A stretch of 64,000 nucleotides of DNA, taken from assembly GCA_035578155.1 (NCBI GenBank), contig JAPWDM010000078.1, positions 124,001 through 188,000 of the forward strand, written 5' to 3'. The DNA comes from Brachynemurus nebulosus (Eukaryota; Arthropoda; Insecta; Neuroptera; Myrmeleontidae). Within the stretch, counting starts at the first letter, position 1, and each line of letters opens with the position of its first letter. The notes beneath the pieces are model-generated. The model worked only from the letters and a program-made list of their open reading frames with translations, was not told the DNA's origin and searched no databases. The position numbers were made by a program, and so were the translations under genes. Positions 60,870 through 64,000 of the stretch are shown here, piece after piece.

Positions 60870-63479
60870 AAAAAAATATAAAAAATATAAAAAAAAATTT
60901 AGAAAACTGGTAATCTTTATAAATGTGATAGGTTTGCACAAAATTATCCGAGGTTTTACCAGGCCGTGACTGAAAAAAACGTTAAGAAACACTGATCTAG
61001 CAGAAAGTAGGTATTAACCCATTGTATTGTATTGTCATCAAAAATTAACGACAAAATTAGTTTGATGAACCTGATGACATCACGGGAATGCAGTTTATAT
61101 TTTTTAAATTCAATATTCAAAATATTTGGAATAAACTATCGATTTTTTTAGTCAGTTTATCAAAATCTGAATCAGAAAACTTTGTTTGAAACCAAACGAA
61201 TATTCGCGTTAAATCAAAATTGTTTTCTCACCAGAAAAAAATCCTTGGCAACTGTAATAAGTAATCTAGAAACCTTGGTGGAAAACTATCTATGTTTTTT
61301 CTTATATAATATTCGATTTTTATCAATGATTGATCAATATATGTACATATGTATTTTTGTTTGTAAAAAAGTCCTTGAGAACACCGTCTAGTGTATTATA
61401 TACGAGTATACCCACTTAAAAATTTACAAGTATTTACCAATTTTACGGTTGTACACAGTTAAAATATGTATATGTGAACCGGAATTATCTTTTGTCGGTC
61501 AAACTGTTTCTACGGGAAGCTATAAACAAAGCACTTGTGCTCTTTGTTTTCGTATCGATAAATTATATCACTTTTTTGTCTCAAATAAAATTGACTATAG
61601 GTATAGACAATGTACATATCTTTTAGTAAATCTTTGTACGTACTCCAGACCAGACACCAAAAAATGATAAAATTTTCCATAAGGAATTTATTTAATTAAT
61701 GATTATTAGAATATAGTAAACAGAAAAATTGATTTTCATCTTGCTTAGCAACTGACAGATAGCCAAATCCGTTTTAATGTTCCAAAAACCTCTTTTTAAA
61801 TTGAAAAAAAAAACTTTTTTGTGTATCCCAGATCACGAATAATAGATTCTACGGAGAAAAAAATTCTCCAATGAATCTTCTTTTTTGGCATTTCAAAGTA
61901 ATGTGACGCCTTAACCAACGTTATTTCGAAGCTGATACATAATTGCGGAATGGCCCTTAGAATATTCCAGTATTTTCAAGATAAAAAAATGTCAGAATCT
62001 AGGACAAAAAGCTCTAAAAATTTCCACTAAAAATGTTTTAAAAATCCATGACGGAAAAACTCTAAAAGGCTTCAAATAAAAATTCTTGTGTTTTAATTTT
62101 TTTTTAGCGTTAGATTTTTATCAGTAGATTACTGCTGGGTGAAATTACACATTCAGAAATGAATCAAGAAGTTGCAAGAGAGTGACTGTTGAGGGTTACT
62201 TCCATTTTGAATTCATCAAAATTCTTTCTACGAAAAATTCTTTCCGAGACCGGAATCCGGTGCTACTATAGCTTATAAATAGCATAGAAAAATACAATAC
62301 CTTGGTAGCTATACACAACAAAACAATTTATGTGTTTTATTCACAAGTTAATACTTACCATTTGAGTGTGAATAATGTATTAGACAACTAGGTGGTTCAG
62401 TGGCACAGACTAAAAATATTCCGATCTTAAATCTTCGCTACTGAAGACAAATTAAAGCAATGTTCTTCCAACTTTCTTTATATTCGAGTAACGCTTGGTC
62501 ACGTAGGTGAAGTGCCTCTCCCCCAATACCCCCTATCCTTCCCCTCTTACATCTGGAATGAGGGAGCCTTGAGGGAGCCAAAACAAAAAAAAAAAATAGG
62601 AAAACACTTTATTTTATCAGTATAATTTTTGATTTTCAAAGGGCAGATAAGTTTTCTTTATCAGCAATGTCAAAATTTTTCGCATTTATTAGGAATTACC
62701 TTAACTTAGGTCATAGTGTTAATCTTTTTGTTGGAAAAATAGTAGGATTAATACAAAATGCCGGTAGTGAAAAATATTTTTCTTCGATTTTTTTTCAAAT
62801 ATGTTTACCTGAACGGTAACTATTTACTTAAGATAGACATTGATTGAAAAATGGTACATACTAGAAAAAACGCCGTGAGCAGCGGGGCCCCATCACGGTA
62901 GTCGAATTTTCCCCTTCATCTTCGGTATTGAATGTCTACAAGCGAAATGTGATTGAAAGTCTACAACCGAATTGTCATTTTGTTGGTTTCAAAACTGGTG
63001 ATGAGTGTTCGGCTGATCGAGGCTTTAAAAAAAGGTTTTAAGTATTTAAGGGTTGTATCTCAGTAAATTTCAATTTTGTGCCGAAAACAGGTAGCAGAAA
63101 AAAAGCCAACACAATTCGTACGAGGACATTCCTGCCCATGTTTATCCGCTAATTGCCTTTATGTTTTAGTTTTAAATATTAAAAAAGGACCTTAAATAGT
63201 AAACTGGAAGGCCTTTATAAAGATATTTTTTCTTTCCAAAAAAATCCAAAATTTCTATTTTATAAATACTAAAAATTCAAAATTCCTAATTTATAAATAA
63301 ACAGTGACTTTAATAACATTTTTAAATTACTTAATATGTACGTATTTCATTTGTCATAAAAGTAAGTTCACTTTTTTTTAAATTTTTTAAAATTACTATT
63401 CGCCTACTTGTATTTAGAATAAACATAATGCTTTTAAAACACATTTAACAATAGCATTCAATTCCGATGTAAAAATGGA
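60870..63479. other. Intergenic, no gene seen
   Basis: Includes a solo hAT-like right end GTTAAGAAACACTG at about 60982-60995 and a TATAAATAGC motif near 62275 with no linked coding exon. Short frames at 61182 and 61449 have no recognisable domains. Confidence 0.45.
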
Positions 63480-64000
63480 AGAAGTGGGGGGAAAAGTGAT
63501 GTGGACTCCCTACAAGGTACTAGCTGGATACTAACTGAATACACGTACAAAATTTCAGCCCTCTAGGTTTCCTTATGGAGTCTCTAGACGTGTTAGAAAA
63601 CAAGCAAAAAAATTAAGGAAATATTGGCGTAAAAATCGTGGGGGTAAGGGTTAAAAGTTGAAACCTCAAAAAAACAGTGTCTGGCTATTAGCTTAACCTG
63701 TACACTAAATTTCAGCCCTCTAGGTTTATTTGGGGAGATTTTGACCCGAACGAAACTGTTAAAAAACAAGAAAAATCATGTTCTTTTGAGTATGAAAATG
63801 GTGGGGGTAGGGGTTAAAAGTCGAGACCCCCAAAAGGCACCCCCTTGATACTAACTCAATCCGAATACAAAATTTCAACCCTCTAGGTTTATTCGGGTGA
63901 CCTGTGCGAGTGGTACAAACTTCGAAAACGTCGAAAATGCATGAAATTGTAGCTTAAAAATGAGGGGGGTGGGGGTAAAACATTAAAACCTCCAAAAAGC
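63480..64000 (+). repeat. ~162-bp tandem repeat running off the window
   Basis: GGGGGTA.GGGTTAAAAGT blocks recur at about 63642, 63804 and 63966, with AAATTTCA.CCCTCTAGGTTT between them. The array continues past the right edge. Confidence 0.8.

Noticed and set aside
62265..62410. TATAAATAGC motif and a GTAAGT donor-like site on the opposite strand
   Set aside because: No coding exon can be linked to either on the matching strand.

Overview
The window reads as nuclear DNA of an arthropod, most likely an insect. It is AT-rich and gene-poor, with short GT-AG introns, TATA and AATAAA signals, and many DNA-transposon remnants (hAT, piggyBac-like TTAA elements, Tc1/mariner-like foldbacks), satellites and microsatellites. 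No bacterial operons, Shine-Dalgarno sites or CRISPR arrays are seen. The order cannot be fixed from the sequence.

All convincing genes lie between about 44.4 and 58.4 kb. There are five genes for small secreted proteins built from tandem Kazal-like serine-protease-inhibitor domains: gene A (44458-45432, minus, 5 domains), gene B (47104-47749, minus, 3), gene C (50341-51211, plus, 3), gene D (54283-54956, minus, 3) and gene E (57286-58368, plus, 5), 19 domains in all. Every gene has the same architecture. A 25-28 nt first coding exon is followed by a phase-1 intron that splits the signal peptide, and one long exon carries all the domains. The domains follow C-x3-C-x7-C-x14/15-C-x6/7-C-x11-15-C with an enlarged C3-C4 loop and an invariant Trp between C5 and C6. 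The long-loop form resembles vasotab-like non-classical Kazal proteins of insects. The predicted P1 residues differ between domains (R, K, Q, M, L, F, T, D), so the cluster looks like a diversified set of secreted inhibitors. B and D are close paralogues, C and E share a first-domain signature, and B/C and D/E are each divergent pairs, which suggests duplication of a divergent pair.

The first 44 kb and last 5.6 kb contain no gene I can support. They hold hAT elements (several with intact 8-bp target-site duplications), including a 1.5 kb copy with a decayed transposase C-terminus at 23.6-25.1 kb; TTAA-flanked MITEs at 12.8, 14.6 and 48.2 kb; a long palindrome with a tRNA-like segment inserted in a ~180-bp satellite at 31.6 kb; a foldback element between (TA)n tracts at 45.7 kb; and several dispersed satellite-like families. 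Most short open frames there fall inside these repeats or are chance.
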